Assembly (NCBI RefSeq): GCF_026711005.1 | Contig: NZ_JAPPVJ010000003.1 | Span: 186,001-250,000, forward strand | DNA from: Sphingobacterium sp. UT-1RO-CII-1 | GTDB lineage: Bacteria > Bacteroidota > Bacteroidia > Sphingobacteriales > Sphingobacteriaceae | DNA length: 64,000 nt | Direction of reading: 5' to 3' | Shown: piece by piece, positions 43,194 to 52,479 of the stretch | Position numbering within the stretch: the first letter of the stretch is position 1 | Layout: each line of letters starts with the position of its first letter | The notes under the pieces: model-generated | What the model was told of the DNA's origin: nothing | What the model saw: the letters and a program-made list of their open reading frames with translations, nothing else | Database searches by the model: none | Program-made: the position numbers and the translations under genes

Positions 43194-44432
43194 TTAAAGA
43201 AGCATATCCGCAGCTCTATTTAAACCAGCAACCAAAACATCCACATCTTCTTTTGTGTTATACACAGCTAATGAAGCCCGCACTGTTCCAGGTATACCAA
43301 ACTGATCCATGACAGGTTGAGCACAATGGTGTCCTGTACGTACAGCTATGCCCAGTTTATCTAATATAACGCCTATATCATAGGGATGTGTTCCGTCGAT
43401 AAGGAAAGAAATCACAGATGATTTTTCTTTTGCAGTACCTATAAAACGAATAGATTTAACTTTTGACAACTCTTGAATAGCATAAGCTAATAATTCATCT
43501 TCATGACGCTTAATAGCTTCCAAACCTAGCTCATTAATATAATCTATCGCATTTGCCAATGCTATACCCGCCTCTATATTAGGAGTACCGGCCTCAAATT
43601 TAAAAGGCAGTTCATTATAAGTTGTTTTCTCTAAAGTGACCTCTTTAATCATATCCCCCCCACCTTGATAAGGAGGCATGTTATTTAAAAAATTCTCTTT
43701 CCCATACAATACCCCCACACCTGTCGGTCCGTACATTTTATGCCCTGAAAAAGCAAAAAAATCAACATTTAACTCCTGTACATCAACTTTCAAATGCTGC
43801 ACAGCCTGAGCTCCGTCTAGTAGCACAGGCACTTCATGCTGATGCGCAATAGCAATCATTTCTTTAACAGGATTAATCGTCCCTAGCGCATTAGAAACAT
43901 ACGTAAAACTGACCAATTTTGTTCGTTCAGAAAAAAGAGTTTTATAAGTTTCCACATCAAGATCACCTTCTGCAGTCATGGGAATAATGCGCAATTTACA
44001 CCCTTTTTCATCACACAACATCTGCCAAGGCACAATATTCGAATGATGTTCCATAGCAGAAATAATAATCTCATCGTCTTTACCTATGAAAGCACGTCCG
44101 TAACAAGAAGCAATTATATTAATAGACTCTGTTGTACCTTTCGTAATGATAACTTCATGTTCGTGCTCTGCATTGATAAATTCCTTGACCTTACGCCTAG
44201 TCACTTCAAATGCATCTGTGGATATTTGACTTAAGTAATGAACGCCACGATGAACATTACTATTCATCTCTTCATAATAATGTATTATTGCATCAATAAC
44301 CTGTTTAGGTTTTTGTGTGGTTGCTCCGTTATCTAAATAAACTAATGGTTTACCATTTACTTCCCGTTTTAATATTGGAAAATCGGATCTAACTTTATTT
44401 ATATCTATTTTTTTCAATTCTGTACTTCCCAT
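43194..44432 (-). CDS. sufS: Cysteine desulfurase SufS
   Basis: The product (412 residues from MGSTELKKID) is a class V PLP enzyme: YLDNGATTQKP, NVHRGVHYLS, MEHHSNIVPWQ, VLLDGAQAVQH, the PLP lysine in FFAFSGHKMYGPTGVGVLYG and the catalytic Cys in IAVRTGHHCAQPVMD. It extracts sulfur from cysteine for Fe-S cluster assembly with SufE. The start at 44432 is preferred over 44453 because it matches the family N-terminus and a TAACTTTG box lies 9 bp before it. Confidence 0.95.
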   Translation of the reverse strand: MGSTELKKIDINKVRSDFPILKREVNGKPLVYLDNGATTQKPKQVIDAIIHYYEEMNSNVHRGVHYLSQISTDAFEVTRRKVKEFINAEHEHEVIITKGTTESINIIASCYGRAFIGKDDEIIISAMEHHSNIVPWQMLCDEKGCKLRIIPMTAEGDLDVETYKTLFSERTKLVSFTYVSNALGTINPVKEMIAIAHQHEVPVLLDGAQAVQHLKVDVQELNVDFFAFSGHKMYGPTGVGVLYGKENFLNNMPPYQGGGDMIKEVTLEKTTYNELPFKFEAGTPNIEAGIALANAIDYINELGLEAIKRHEDELLAYAIQELSKVKSIRFIGTAKEKSSVISFLIDGTHPYDIGVILDKLGIAVRTGHHCAQPVMDQFGIPGTVRASLAVYNTKEDVDVLVAGLNRAADMLL

Positions 44433-44441
44433 AATGATATA

Positions 44442-44449
44442 CAAAGTTA
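44442..44449 (-). promoter_or_regulatory. -7 box close to sufS start
   Basis: TAACTTTG on the minus strand ends 9 bp before the ATG at 44432, implying a leader of only a few nucleotides. Confidence 0.5.
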
Positions 44450-44571
44450 ACATATATAGCTCTAAATTAGGTCAACACAATGTATATTCTTTTTGTATTA
44501 AATAGAAAAACTAAAATTTAATTTCGTGATTTCTCGACAATAAAAACCATTTTTTTACAAAGCTAATTAAC

Positions 44572-44579
44572 TATATTTG
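44572..44579 (+). promoter_or_regulatory. -7 box close to desaturase start
   Basis: TATATTTG ends 8 bp before the ATG at 44588, implying a very short leader. Confidence 0.5.
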
Positions 44580-44587
44580 TATTAGTT

Positions 44588-45583
44588 ATGCAAGATTTAC
44601 CACTAAATATCCCCGAAGGATCAAGAAAAGAAGTTATGACCTACCTCGAGCCTTTCATGTTAAATGAGATGAACGAGTACTTAAAACCTGTTGAAGAAAT
44701 GTGGCAACCGGCAGATTTCTTACCGGATGCTTCTCGTGACACCTTTTTTGAAGAAATTAGAGATTTACAAGACAGTGCACAAGAGCTTCCTTACGACCTC
44801 GTCGCTGTACTTATTGGTGACACAATAACTGAGGAGGCTTTACCTACCTATGAATCCTGGTTAACGATGGTTGATGATGTTCAGAAAAATGAACAAGGAG
44901 GATGGATGAAATGGGTACGCGCTTGGACTGCAGAAGAAAATCGTCACGGTGATTTATTAAATAAATACCTGTATTTATCAGGACGAGTGGATATGAAACA
45001 ATTTGAAATATCTACTCAATACCTAATAAAAGATGGCTTCGACATTGGAACAGGTGCAGACCCATATCGAAATTTTATTTACACCTCCTTTCAGGAAATC
45101 GCGACCAATATATCGCATAGACGTGTAGCAGGAATGGCAAAAAAATCAGGTGATAAGTTATTAGCTAAAATGTGTGGTGTCATTGCTGCAGATGAAGCTA
45201 GACATGCTAAAGCATATATGTCATTTATAGCGCAAGCGATAAAAGTTGACGCCAATGAAGTATTGCTCGCTTTTGAAGATATGATGCGTAAAAAGATTGT
45301 TATGCCTGCTCATTTTTTAAGAGAATCCGGAGAACCGCAAGGAGAAGCTTTCGCTCATTTTTCTGATGCTGCTCAACGTTTGGAAGTTTATACAGCATTA
45401 GATTATATCGATATCTTAAAAACACTCAACGCCGACTGGGCTATAGATAAAATATCTGCACTAAACGAAAAAGGAGAAAAAGCACGAGATTATCTTATGA
45501 AATTACCCGATCGGCTTACACGTTTAGCCGATCGAATAAAGGTACCCGAAATACAGTATAAATTTAAATGGATTTATGGATAA
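44588..45583 (+). CDS. Acyl-ACP desaturase
   Basis: The 331-residue soluble desaturase belongs to the stearoyl-ACP 9-desaturase family. Its di-iron ligands appear as EENRHGDLLNKYL and DEARHAKAYMSF, with FQEIATNISHRRVA between them. It introduces a double bond into acyl-ACP using O2 and electrons from ferredoxin. A ferredoxin reductase and a 2Fe-2S ferredoxin lie just downstream in the same direction, separated by a MarR regulator, and could supply these electrons. The gene has its own promoter and terminator. Confidence 0.93.
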   Translation: MQDLPLNIPEGSRKEVMTYLEPFMLNEMNEYLKPVEEMWQPADFLPDASRDTFFEEIRDLQDSAQELPYDLVAVLIGDTITEEALPTYESWLTMVDDVQKNEQGGWMKWVRAWTAEENRHGDLLNKYLYLSGRVDMKQFEISTQYLIKDGFDIGTGADPYRNFIYTSFQEIATNISHRRVAGMAKKSGDKLLAKMCGVIAADEARHAKAYMSFIAQAIKVDANEVLLAFEDMMRKKIVMPAHFLRESGEPQGEAFAHFSDAAQRLEVYTALDYIDILKTLNADWAIDKISALNEKGEKARDYLMKLPDRLTRLADRIKVPEIQYKFKWIYG

Positions 45584-45689
45584 ATGTATTTCATACTCCA
45601 GTATAAGCCCAATGTAAAAAGCTTATACAAGCTAAACTGTATTAAAAACTGAAAAAATAATACGCTGAGTTTTCGATATCACTTTACAG

Positions 45690-45725
45690 AAAAGGTGAAA
45701 TTCTTAATGAGTTTCACCTTTTTTT
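45690..45725 (+). terminator. Terminator of desaturase gene
   Basis: An 11-bp stem (AAAAGGTGAAA/TTTCACCTTTT) followed by a T run lies about 110 bp after the desaturase stop. The rest of 45584-45910 holds no gene that I can see. Confidence 0.85.
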
Positions 45726-45910
45726 TAAACATTTAGGAAGACTAAAATTCATGTAATAATTTCTTTTAACCTTATTGTATCGAAATTTGCAGATAATTAA
45801 AGACCTTTTTCCCAGATACTGTTAGCATTAAAAAATCTTACATCCATATTAATATAATAAACGACACATGACATATTTATTATCCCATTGATAAATAAAA
45901 GAATAATTCT

Positions 45911-45918
45911 TAATTTTG
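45911..45918 (+). promoter_or_regulatory. -7 box of marR-FNR-ferredoxin unit
   Basis: TAATTTTG matches TANNTTTG and lies 20 bp before the ATG at 45939, supporting that start. Confidence 0.5.
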
Positions 45919-45938
45919 TTGTCATACTAATAATTGTT

Positions 45939-46373
45939 ATGCAAATAGAAAAATATTCACAGTATTCTTTCATACTCGACCGAACAGCGAAACGTGTTAA
46001 ACAATATGCCCAAGCAGCTTTCGTTCAAAACAACTTTGATATCACTATTGACCAATGGTCTGTTATAAAATTATTGTATCAAGAAGATCCGATGACACAT
46101 AAAGAGTTATCGGAGCGCTCTGGAAAAGATCAGCCTACCCTTACAAGGATTATTGATAACATTATCAAAAAAGATTTAGTAAAACGTGTGGAACATCCCA
46201 GCGATCGAAGATGTTTGCAGATACGTTTAACAGAATCAGGCCGCAAAAAAGTTGAAGAATTTTCTCCTAACATTGCAGCTATACGAATGAAAGCTTGGGA
46301 AAATCTTTCCGACGATGATTTCTCAAATTTTACACGCATACTAGACACTATATATAATAATTTAAGTGAATAA
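45939..46373 (+). CDS. MarR family transcriptional regulator
   Basis: From the ATG at 45939 the product has 144 residues with a MarR winged helix: DQWSVIKLLYQEDPMTHKELSERSGKDQPTLTRIIDNIIKKDLVKRVEHPSDRRCLQIRLTESGR, read as several blocks. The DRR wing is characteristic. The TTG at 45888 would add a hydrophobic leader and is upstream of the probable promoter, so I reject it. The gene lies 31 bp before the ferredoxin reductase and may control this redox set and the desaturase in response to fatty acids or oxidants; that is inference. Confidence 0.9.
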   Translation: MQIEKYSQYSFILDRTAKRVKQYAQAAFVQNNFDITIDQWSVIKLLYQEDPMTHKELSERSGKDQPTLTRIIDNIIKKDLVKRVEHPSDRRCLQIRLTESGRKKVEEFSPNIAAIRMKAWENLSDDDFSNFTRILDTIYNNLSE

Positions 46374-46404
46374 ATAAATTTCAAAAACTGAAGTCAATAA
46401 TATT

Positions 46405-47409
46405 ATGATCACAACAGATATATGTATCATTGGAGCAGGCCCCGTCGGGCTATTTGCTGTATTTGAAGCAGGCTTATTAAAAATGCGCTGTCATTTAATT
46501 GATGTCCTCCCACAAGTTGGCGGGCAACTATCGGAAATATATCCGCATAAACCTATATATGACATCCCGGGCTACCCTACTGTAAAAGCACAGGAATTAA
46601 TCGACAAACAAATGGAGCAAATAGCACCATTTAGTCCAACTTTCACACTGGGTGAACGGGTGGAAGAATTGCAAAAACAAGATGACGGTTCTTATCATGT
46701 GATTGGCTCCGAAGGTACAACCATACATTGCCAAGTAGTTGTTATCGCTGGAGGTTTAGGCTGTTTTGAACCCCGTAAACCAGATCTTAGTGGGTTAGAA
46801 AAGTTTGAAAAAAATAACGTGCACTATATGGTCAGAAACCCTGAACACTTTCGAGACAAGAAAATTGTTATTGCAGGCGGAGGGGATTCAGCGTTGGACT
46901 GGACCGTCTTCTTGGCAGACATCGCTAAAGAGTTAACGCTGGTGCACCGTAGCGACTCTTTCCGTGGAGCACCAGACTCTGCAGATAAAGTCTATCAATT
47001 AGCTAAAGATGGAAAAATCAACCTATTATTATCACATAATTTAGTTGAACTCCAAGGTAATGGTAGCCTCCAAAGTATACACATGACCAACAAACAGAAA
47101 GAAGACGTTATTGTAAATACTGAATATTTCATTCCGTTATATGGACTTAGTCCAAAATTAGGTCCTATTGGAAACTGGGGATTAAACATTGACAAAAATG
47201 CCATTGAAGTCAATACATTTGATTACTCTACAAATGTGGAACGAATTTATGCTATTGGAGACATCAATACATATCCAGGTAAATTAAAGCTTATTTTATG
47301 CGGCTATCATGAAGCAGCACTCATGTGTCAAAGTGCTTTTAAATATGTGTACCCAGATCAAAAGCTTAGTTTTAAATATACAACCGTTAACGGAGTAAAT
47401 GCATTTTAA
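46405..47409 (+). CDS. Ferredoxin-NADP reductase, thioredoxin-reductase type
   Basis: A 334-residue flavoprotein with an FAD motif (ICIIGAGPVGLFAVFEAGL), GGQLSEIYPHKPIYDIPGYP, an NADPH motif (IVIAGGGDSALDW) and the C-terminal YAIGDINTYPGKLKLILCGYHEAALM. There is no CxxC in the middle, which separates the ferredoxin reductase branch from true thioredoxin reductases. It moves electrons between NADPH and ferredoxin. Its stop overlaps the start of the ferredoxin gene by one base (TAATG), so the two are coupled. Confidence 0.93.
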   Translation: MITTDICIIGAGPVGLFAVFEAGLLKMRCHLIDVLPQVGGQLSEIYPHKPIYDIPGYPTVKAQELIDKQMEQIAPFSPTFTLGERVEELQKQDDGSYHVIGSEGTTIHCQVVVIAGGLGCFEPRKPDLSGLEKFEKNNVHYMVRNPEHFRDKKIVIAGGGDSALDWTVFLADIAKELTLVHRSDSFRGAPDSADKVYQLAKDGKINLLLSHNLVELQGNGSLQSIHMTNKQKEDVIVNTEYFIPLYGLSPKLGPIGNWGLNIDKNAIEVNTFDYSTNVERIYAIGDINTYPGKLKLILCGYHEAALMCQSAFKYVYPDQKLSFKYTTVNGVNAF

Positions 47410-47738
47410 TGGAAAATTTGATTACAATTTCAGTTGAAGATAGAGATGGTAGCATCAGGGATATTGAAGTACCTACAGACATCAATTTAAATTTGATGGA
47501 AATACTAAAAGCTTCCGAGTATGAAGTGTTAGCAACATGCGGAGGTATGGCCTTATGCGCTACTTGTCATGTAGAAATAATAAATGGTGCCGACAGTCTA
47601 ACAGAGATCAGTGACCAAGAACTGGATATGCTTGACACCCTTCCTGATGCTGATGACAATAGCCGCCTCGCCTGTCAGCTACATCTAAGCCAAGATAATG
47701 AAGGATTAACTCTAAAAATCAAAGGGGCTTTACAATAA
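47409..47738 (+). CDS. 2Fe-2S ferredoxin
   Basis: A 109-residue adrenodoxin-type ferredoxin. Cluster ligands are Cys44, Cys50, Cys53 (ATCGGMALCATCHVEI) and Cys89 (RLACQLHLS). It accepts electrons from the reductase encoded immediately upstream, with which it is translationally coupled. The acyl-ACP desaturase 1.8 kb upstream is a good candidate for the electron user; Fe-S assembly is an alternative. Confidence 0.95.
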   Translation: MENLITISVEDRDGSIRDIEVPTDINLNLMEILKASEYEVLATCGGMALCATCHVEIINGADSLTEISDQELDMLDTLPDADDNSRLACQLHLSQDNEGLTLKIKGALQ

Positions 47739-47840
47739 TCCCACTCTTCAAATACAATATTATTGGTATCCTTCACTCCAGAAGAGATGCCAATAATAAC
47801 TTGCCTTTCTTCAAAATTAGTATGTTCGTTTTTATGTTTC

Positions 47841-47848
47841 TATCTTTG
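47841..47848 (+). promoter_or_regulatory. -7 box upstream of polX
   Basis: TATCTTTG matches TANNTTTG, 79 bp before the polX ATG. Confidence 0.5.
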
Positions 47849-47927
47849 AAGTTAAACTATTAATATTTACATTTTTTTGGCCTGCATCAATAACAGATCC
47901 AAATATTGATACTACTTTTTTATTACT

Positions 47928-49604
47928 ATGGAAAATAAAGCTATAGCTCAATCATTTAAATTGTACAGCCAGTTAATGGATCTACATAAAGAAAATCCTT
48001 TTCGCACAAAAGCTATGGCCTCTGCGGCATTCAAAATCGACAAACTTCCTTTTGCAGCTACCACATTATCTTTTGATGAATTAAGTGAACAGCCCGGAAT
48101 AGGAAAAAGTACAGCAGAAAAAATAATCAGCTTAATACAAACTGGTTCTTTTACGGATTTAGATAAATTGATTTCTAAGACTCCGGAAGGTATTCTAGAA
48201 ATGCTACAAATAAAAGGTTTAGGTCCAAAAAAAATCCAAACAATATGGCATGACCTCGAAATAGAATCCGTTGGAGAGTTACTCTATGCTTGCAATGAGA
48301 ACCGTCTAATTGAAGCAAAGGGTTTTGGACTAAAAACACAAGAAGACATTCGTAAAGCTATAGAATTTAACAAAGCTCATAAAGGTGTTTTCCTATATGC
48401 GAAAGTAGAAAAAATAGCCCAACCATTATATAATAAGCTACTTAGCACTTTCACAGAAGAGCTAAGCTCCCCAACAGGAGAATACAGACGCAAGACAGAA
48501 ATCATTAATTCTTTAGAACTTATCACTACTGCAAATTTAACCGAGGTACAAAAACTGATTGAAAGCGTTAAAGAATATGAGAACGTAGAAGTTGCCGAGA
48601 ACAAAATAAATTTCACTACTGATACAGGTCTAAAATGTAATATCAGGAAAACAACAAAAGATCGCTTCGCTCTTGATCTTCTTTTAAGCACAGGTAGCAT
48701 TGAACATGTTACAGCATTACAAGCTATAGAAAAAGAGTTACCAGCTTTAAGTACAGAGCATGAAATATACAATAGCTTAGGCTTAGCTTATATAGAGCCC
48801 GAATTGCGCGAAGGTCTTGCTGAGATAAATTGGGCAAAAAACAACCTACTACCAGAACTTATAACGTACCAAGACCTAAGAGGAAGCTTACACAATCACT
48901 CAACTTACAGCGATGGTGTACACACGTTAAAGGAGATGGCTCTATACTGCAAAAACGAACTAAACTTAGAGTATTTAGGAATTTGCGACCACTCGAAAAC
49001 AGCGGTTTATGCAGGCGGACTTACTGTCGAAGATCTCCAAAAACAATGGCAAGAAATTGATAATTTAAATAAAGAATTAGCACCTTTTAAAATCTTTAAG
49101 GGAATTGAGTCAGACATTCTAGGTGATGGTTCTTTAGATTATCCTGAAGAAATTCTAAAAGAGTTTGACTTTGTTGTAGCTTCAGTTCACAGCAATTTAA
49201 AAATGGATGAAAAAAAAGCCACTGAAAGACTTCTAAAAGCTATTGAAAACCCATACACAACCATATTGGGACACCCAACAGGACGTTTATTATTAAGTAG
49301 AGCCGGGTACGCACTAGACTTTAGACGAATTATAGATGCATGTGCCGCACATAATGTCGTTATTGAGATAAATGCTAATCCATTACGTTTGGATCTAGAC
49401 TGGCGTTGGCATCAGTATGCTTTGGAGAAAGGTGTTTTATTATCCATCAACCCAGACGCACACCGGACAGAAGGATTGCTGGATATGCATTACGGCATAC
49501 ATGTAGCTAGAAAAGGTGGTTTAACAGCAAACAAATGCTTAAACACTTTCTCCATAGAAAAGCTACAACAATATTTTGAAAGTAAAAAAGCAGCGTCAAT
49601 ATAA
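47928..49604 (+). CDS. PolX-like protein with PHP domain, polymerase site degenerate
   Basis: The 558-residue protein has the PolX layout: helical N-terminus with HhH motifs (LSEQPGIGKSTAEKI, LQIKGLGPKKIQTIW, EAKGFGLKTQEDI), a palm-like region and a C-terminal PHP domain (LHNHSTYSDG, GICDHSKTA, GIESDIL, ASVHSN, ILGHPTGR, NPDAHRTEG). In active PolX the palm has G-S-x-R-R-G...D-x-D; here it reads GEYRRKTEIINSLEL, so the two Asp are Ser195 and Glu197, and the third Asp position appears to be Asn238 (KCNIRK). Polymerase activity is therefore unlikely, while the PHP exonuclease/phosphoesterase residues look intact. It may act as a repair nuclease. Confidence 0.88.
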   Translation: MENKAIAQSFKLYSQLMDLHKENPFRTKAMASAAFKIDKLPFAATTLSFDELSEQPGIGKSTAEKIISLIQTGSFTDLDKLISKTPEGILEMLQIKGLGPKKIQTIWHDLEIESVGELLYACNENRLIEAKGFGLKTQEDIRKAIEFNKAHKGVFLYAKVEKIAQPLYNKLLSTFTEELSSPTGEYRRKTEIINSLELITTANLTEVQKLIESVKEYENVEVAENKINFTTDTGLKCNIRKTTKDRFALDLLLSTGSIEHVTALQAIEKELPALSTEHEIYNSLGLAYIEPELREGLAEINWAKNNLLPELITYQDLRGSLHNHSTYSDGVHTLKEMALYCKNELNLEYLGICDHSKTAVYAGGLTVEDLQKQWQEIDNLNKELAPFKIFKGIESDILGDGSLDYPEEILKEFDFVVASVHSNLKMDEKKATERLLKAIENPYTTILGHPTGRLLLSRAGYALDFRRIIDACAAHNVVIEINANPLRLDLDWRWHQYALEKGVLLSINPDAHRTEGLLDMHYGIHVARKGGLTANKCLNTFSIEKLQQYFESKKAASI

Positions 49605-49619
49605 CGACACTGCTTTTTT
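49584..49619. terminator. Terminator overlapping polX 3' end
   Basis: The stem AAAAAAGCAG/CTGCTTTTTT, with a further CGTC/GAC pairing inside, begins within the last codons of polX. It serves the convergent pair. Confidence 0.8.
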
Positions 49620-49654
49620 TATTATTATCTATAATAAGTTATAAACTATAACCT

Positions 49655-50458
49655 TTATTTTTTATAATATTTCATTGCTTCGGGGATCAAAGCTTTAAGA
49701 TCGTTAACGCGTCTTGCATCGTTCGGATGAGTACTTAAAAATTCTGGTGTAGAACTTGCCGATTTTGCAGAAGCCATTCTTTCCCAAAATGCAACAGCAC
49801 TCTGCGGATTGTAACCTGCCATTGCCATAAACATTAACCCCAACTGATCAGCCTCAGTCTCATTACCCCTAGAATGTTTTAATGTTGCCAACTGTCCTCC
49901 AATACCGTACGCATTACTTACTAAGCCTTGCACTAAAGCACTTTTTCCTGCCGTTGAAGCACCTAGGACCTGAGCTCCAATTTGTAAAGCATACTGATTA
50001 GACATCTGCTCCATAGAGTGACGCGCTATCGCATGAGCTATTTCATGCCCCATGACAGTCGCAAGCCCTTCCTCTGTCACAGTAAAAGGTAGTATCCCTG
50101 TAAAAATAGCAACCTTTCCCCCTGGCATACACCAAGCATTAACATCAGGGCTTTCTACAAGGTTAAATTCCCAATTAAAATTATAATCTTGCTCTAAACC
50201 TTGGGTTTTCAGATATTGGTTAACAGATGCCGCTATGCGATTGCCTACTTTTTTTACCATTGCCGCATCAGCAGTGCCTGTGATAACTTTAGTATTTGCT
50301 GAATTCAAAAAAGACTTGTAAGAATTAGCTGCTTGTTTCTGAATTTGATCGTCACTTACTAAAGACAATTGACGACGTCCAGAAAGAGGAACAGTGGAAC
50401 AAGATCCTAATACGGCCAATACCATCAAAAAAGCTGTGTATTTAAATACTTTTTTCAT
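49655..50458 (-). CDS. M48 family metalloprotease lipoprotein
   Basis: A 267-residue lipoprotein (VLGSCSTVPLSGRRQ, cysteine 20) with the zinc motif HEIAH at 138-142 (VMGHEIAHAIARHSMEQ) and the third ligand in NETEADQLGLMFMAMAGY. The NAWCMPGGKVAIFTGIL block is typical of the BepA/LoiP-like branch of M48 peptidases, which work on outer-membrane protein quality control. The STHPNDARR motif near the end is also conserved. It is transcribed alone. Confidence 0.93.
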   Translation of the reverse strand: MKKVFKYTAFLMVLAVLGSCSTVPLSGRRQLSLVSDDQIQKQAANSYKSFLNSANTKVITGTADAAMVKKVGNRIAASVNQYLKTQGLEQDYNFNWEFNLVESPDVNAWCMPGGKVAIFTGILPFTVTEEGLATVMGHEIAHAIARHSMEQMSNQYALQIGAQVLGASTAGKSALVQGLVSNAYGIGGQLATLKHSRGNETEADQLGLMFMAMAGYNPQSAVAFWERMASAKSASSTPEFLSTHPNDARRVNDLKALIPEAMKYYKK

Positions 50459-50586
50459 ACGTGTATAATCTATTTTTTTTAATCTCTCCTATGAAATACT
50501 CTGAGTTGCTTGACTTCGTTAAACCTAAATATTTCAATTATACAATAAAATGCATCTTCCAATCAGGGAATACAAAAATACGAAAT

Positions 50587-51237
50587 CTATGGATTATTTC
50601 TCTTACCAAATAAGTAGATCTTAGACTCATGACCTTTTAAAAGACGCTCAATATTCTTTTGATGCGTTACTAAAATGAGTGCACAAATAGCAATACCATA
50701 TAACAGAACAGATGGGACTGAAGTATGAAAAACAAAAGCAACACTAAAAGGAAAAGTAAAACCTGCCATGATGGAACTCAAAGATACATAGTGGGTAAAT
50801 ATTAAAATCAATAAAAAAACAGTTACACAAAGTAAGGCTGCCCCTGGGTGTATGGCCAAGACCATACCAAACAATGTAGCCACACCTTTACCACCTCTAA
50901 AACCTGCAAAAACAGGAAACAAATGCCCTAATACAGCAATAACCCCTAATGCTAGTTGAAAATTGACAAATTGCACAGAATTAGGTATTCCCACTAAACC
51001 AGAATCCAGTAAGTAAGGTAAATTAGTTGCAGTCCAGCCCTTCAATATATCAACAAACATCACAATAGAACCCGCTTTTTTACCCAGGACTCTAAATGTA
51101 TTAGTAGCTCCTGCATTACCACTTCCATATTCTCGAACGTCTACTCCATAAAAGGCGCCACCAAACCAAACAGCCGAAGGGATGGAACCAAATAGATAAG
51201 CTAAAATGACAATTCCGACTAAATAAATTGAAATCAT
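50587..51237 (-). CDS. plsY: Glycerol-3-phosphate acyltransferase PlsY
   Basis: A 216-residue membrane protein with PlsY motifs: IVILAYLFGSIPSAVWFG at the N-terminus, REYGSGNAGATNTFRVLGKKAG, GHLFPVFAGFRGGKGVATLFG and HQKNIERLLKGHESKI. PlsY transfers acyl groups from acyl-phosphate to glycerol-3-phosphate in the inner membrane, the first step of phospholipid synthesis. It lies 27 bp after nadC and may be cotranscribed with it. Confidence 0.95.
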   Translation of the reverse strand: MISIYLVGIVILAYLFGSIPSAVWFGGAFYGVDVREYGSGNAGATNTFRVLGKKAGSIVMFVDILKGWTATNLPYLLDSGLVGIPNSVQFVNFQLALGVIAVLGHLFPVFAGFRGGKGVATLFGMVLAIHPGAALLCVTVFLLILIFTHYVSLSSIMAGFTFPFSVAFVFHTSVPSVLLYGIAICALILVTHQKNIERLLKGHESKIYLFGKRNNP

Positions 51238-51264
51238 ATGTTTATTTAAGCTCCTTAAATATAA

Positions 51265-52119
51265 CTAAAGTATCCTAGCTTTTAAGCTTAAATCTAGACT
51301 TTTAACAGAGTGCGTCAAAGCACCGACAGAAATAAAATCAACACCAGTTAAAGCATACGCACGTATTGTATCTAATGTAATACCACCCGAAGCTTCAGTA
51401 ACTAAGCGTCCATCAATCAAATCTACAGCCTGTTTAACATCTGCAGGTGTGAAATTATCTAACATCACACGGTCGACATTTCCATTCATTAAAACCGCAT
51501 CAAGTTCTTCGAAATTTCTAACTTCGATCTCAACTGGAATTTCTAATCCTTTTTTTCTTTTATAATCCTGTACACTGCTTAAGGCTTCAGCGATCCCTCC
51601 TGCATAATCAACGTGATTATCCTTAATCAAAATCATATCAAACAGTCCAAAACGATGATTAGATCCTCCACCTATAAGTACTGCTTCTTTCTCTAAAAAC
51701 CGTAAAAGAGGTGTCGTTTTTCTTGTATCTAAGACCTTTGCTTTAGTACCTTCTACACAGTCCATATAAACAGATGTCCGCGTAGCTATACCAGACATTC
51801 GCTGCATGACATTTAACACAAGACGCTCTGATTTCAATATACTATGTACTTTTCCTTTGATACGCATAGCTATATTACCAGGTAGTACTTTTGCTCCATC
51901 TTCTATGAGAATCTCGACGACTAAAGAACTATCAATAATACGTAATATTTCCTCTCCCACCGACACACCTGCCAACACCCCAGCTTCTTTTACTAAAAGC
52001 TCGGCCTCTCCCTCAGTATTTTCAATTATAGTAGCCAATGAGGTATGATCACCATCCCTAACATCCTCCTCCAAAGCCAATTCTACAAATCTCTTCAGTT
52101 TACTTAACTCAACTGCCAT
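51265..52119 (-). CDS. nadC: Nicotinate-nucleotide pyrophosphorylase (carboxylating)
   Basis: The 284-residue quinolinate phosphoribosyltransferase has ALEEDVRDGDHTSLATI, MQRMSGIATRTS, the signature VLDTRKTTPLLRFLEKEAVLIGGGSNHRFGLFDMILIKDNH and the barrel end EASGGITLDTIRAYALTGVDFISVGALTHS. It makes nicotinate mononucleotide from quinolinate in de novo NAD synthesis. No other NAD genes are adjacent. Confidence 0.97.
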   Translation of the reverse strand: MAVELSKLKRFVELALEEDVRDGDHTSLATIIENTEGEAELLVKEAGVLAGVSVGEEILRIIDSSLVVEILIEDGAKVLPGNIAMRIKGKVHSILKSERLVLNVMQRMSGIATRTSVYMDCVEGTKAKVLDTRKTTPLLRFLEKEAVLIGGGSNHRFGLFDMILIKDNHVDYAGGIAEALSSVQDYKRKKGLEIPVEIEVRNFEELDAVLMNGNVDRVMLDNFTPADVKQAVDLIDGRLVTEASGGITLDTIRAYALTGVDFISVGALTHSVKSLDLSLKARIL

Positions 52120-52468
52120 CTCACATTATTTTTAAATATAAAGCGAAGATGTATAAAATATATTTTAATATAAAATCAATTGCCATTTTTTATCTCCTAT
52201 TTTTATAGTCTTATCTTTTATTTACATGTTTTTCAACTAAAAAATTTTAAACATACAACATCCAAGAATCCATATAAAAAATACACTTCTTCCTCAATAC
52301 TATAAATATTCTAAAATACTCATATTTGGAAGACACCAAGGCCAATGAATTAGAAAATGGGGATTCTATATAATAGTTAAAATCAAATCGAGCTTACACG
52401 CTCATGAAATAATTCTACACATATGAAATATAGATAAGGTTATTTTACGTTATTTTTTAACAATTAGA
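52120..52468. other. AT-rich divergent intergenic region
   Basis: About 350 bp between the divergent nadC and gpmI genes. Apart from a promoter box at its right end I see no gene, RNA fold or clear repeat. Confidence 0.5.
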
Positions 52469-52476
52469 TATATTTG
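52469..52476 (+). promoter_or_regulatory. -7 box abutting gpmI start
   Basis: TATATTTG ends 3 bp before the GTG at 52480; transcription would begin near the start codon itself. Confidence 0.45.
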
Positions 52477-52479
52477 TGT

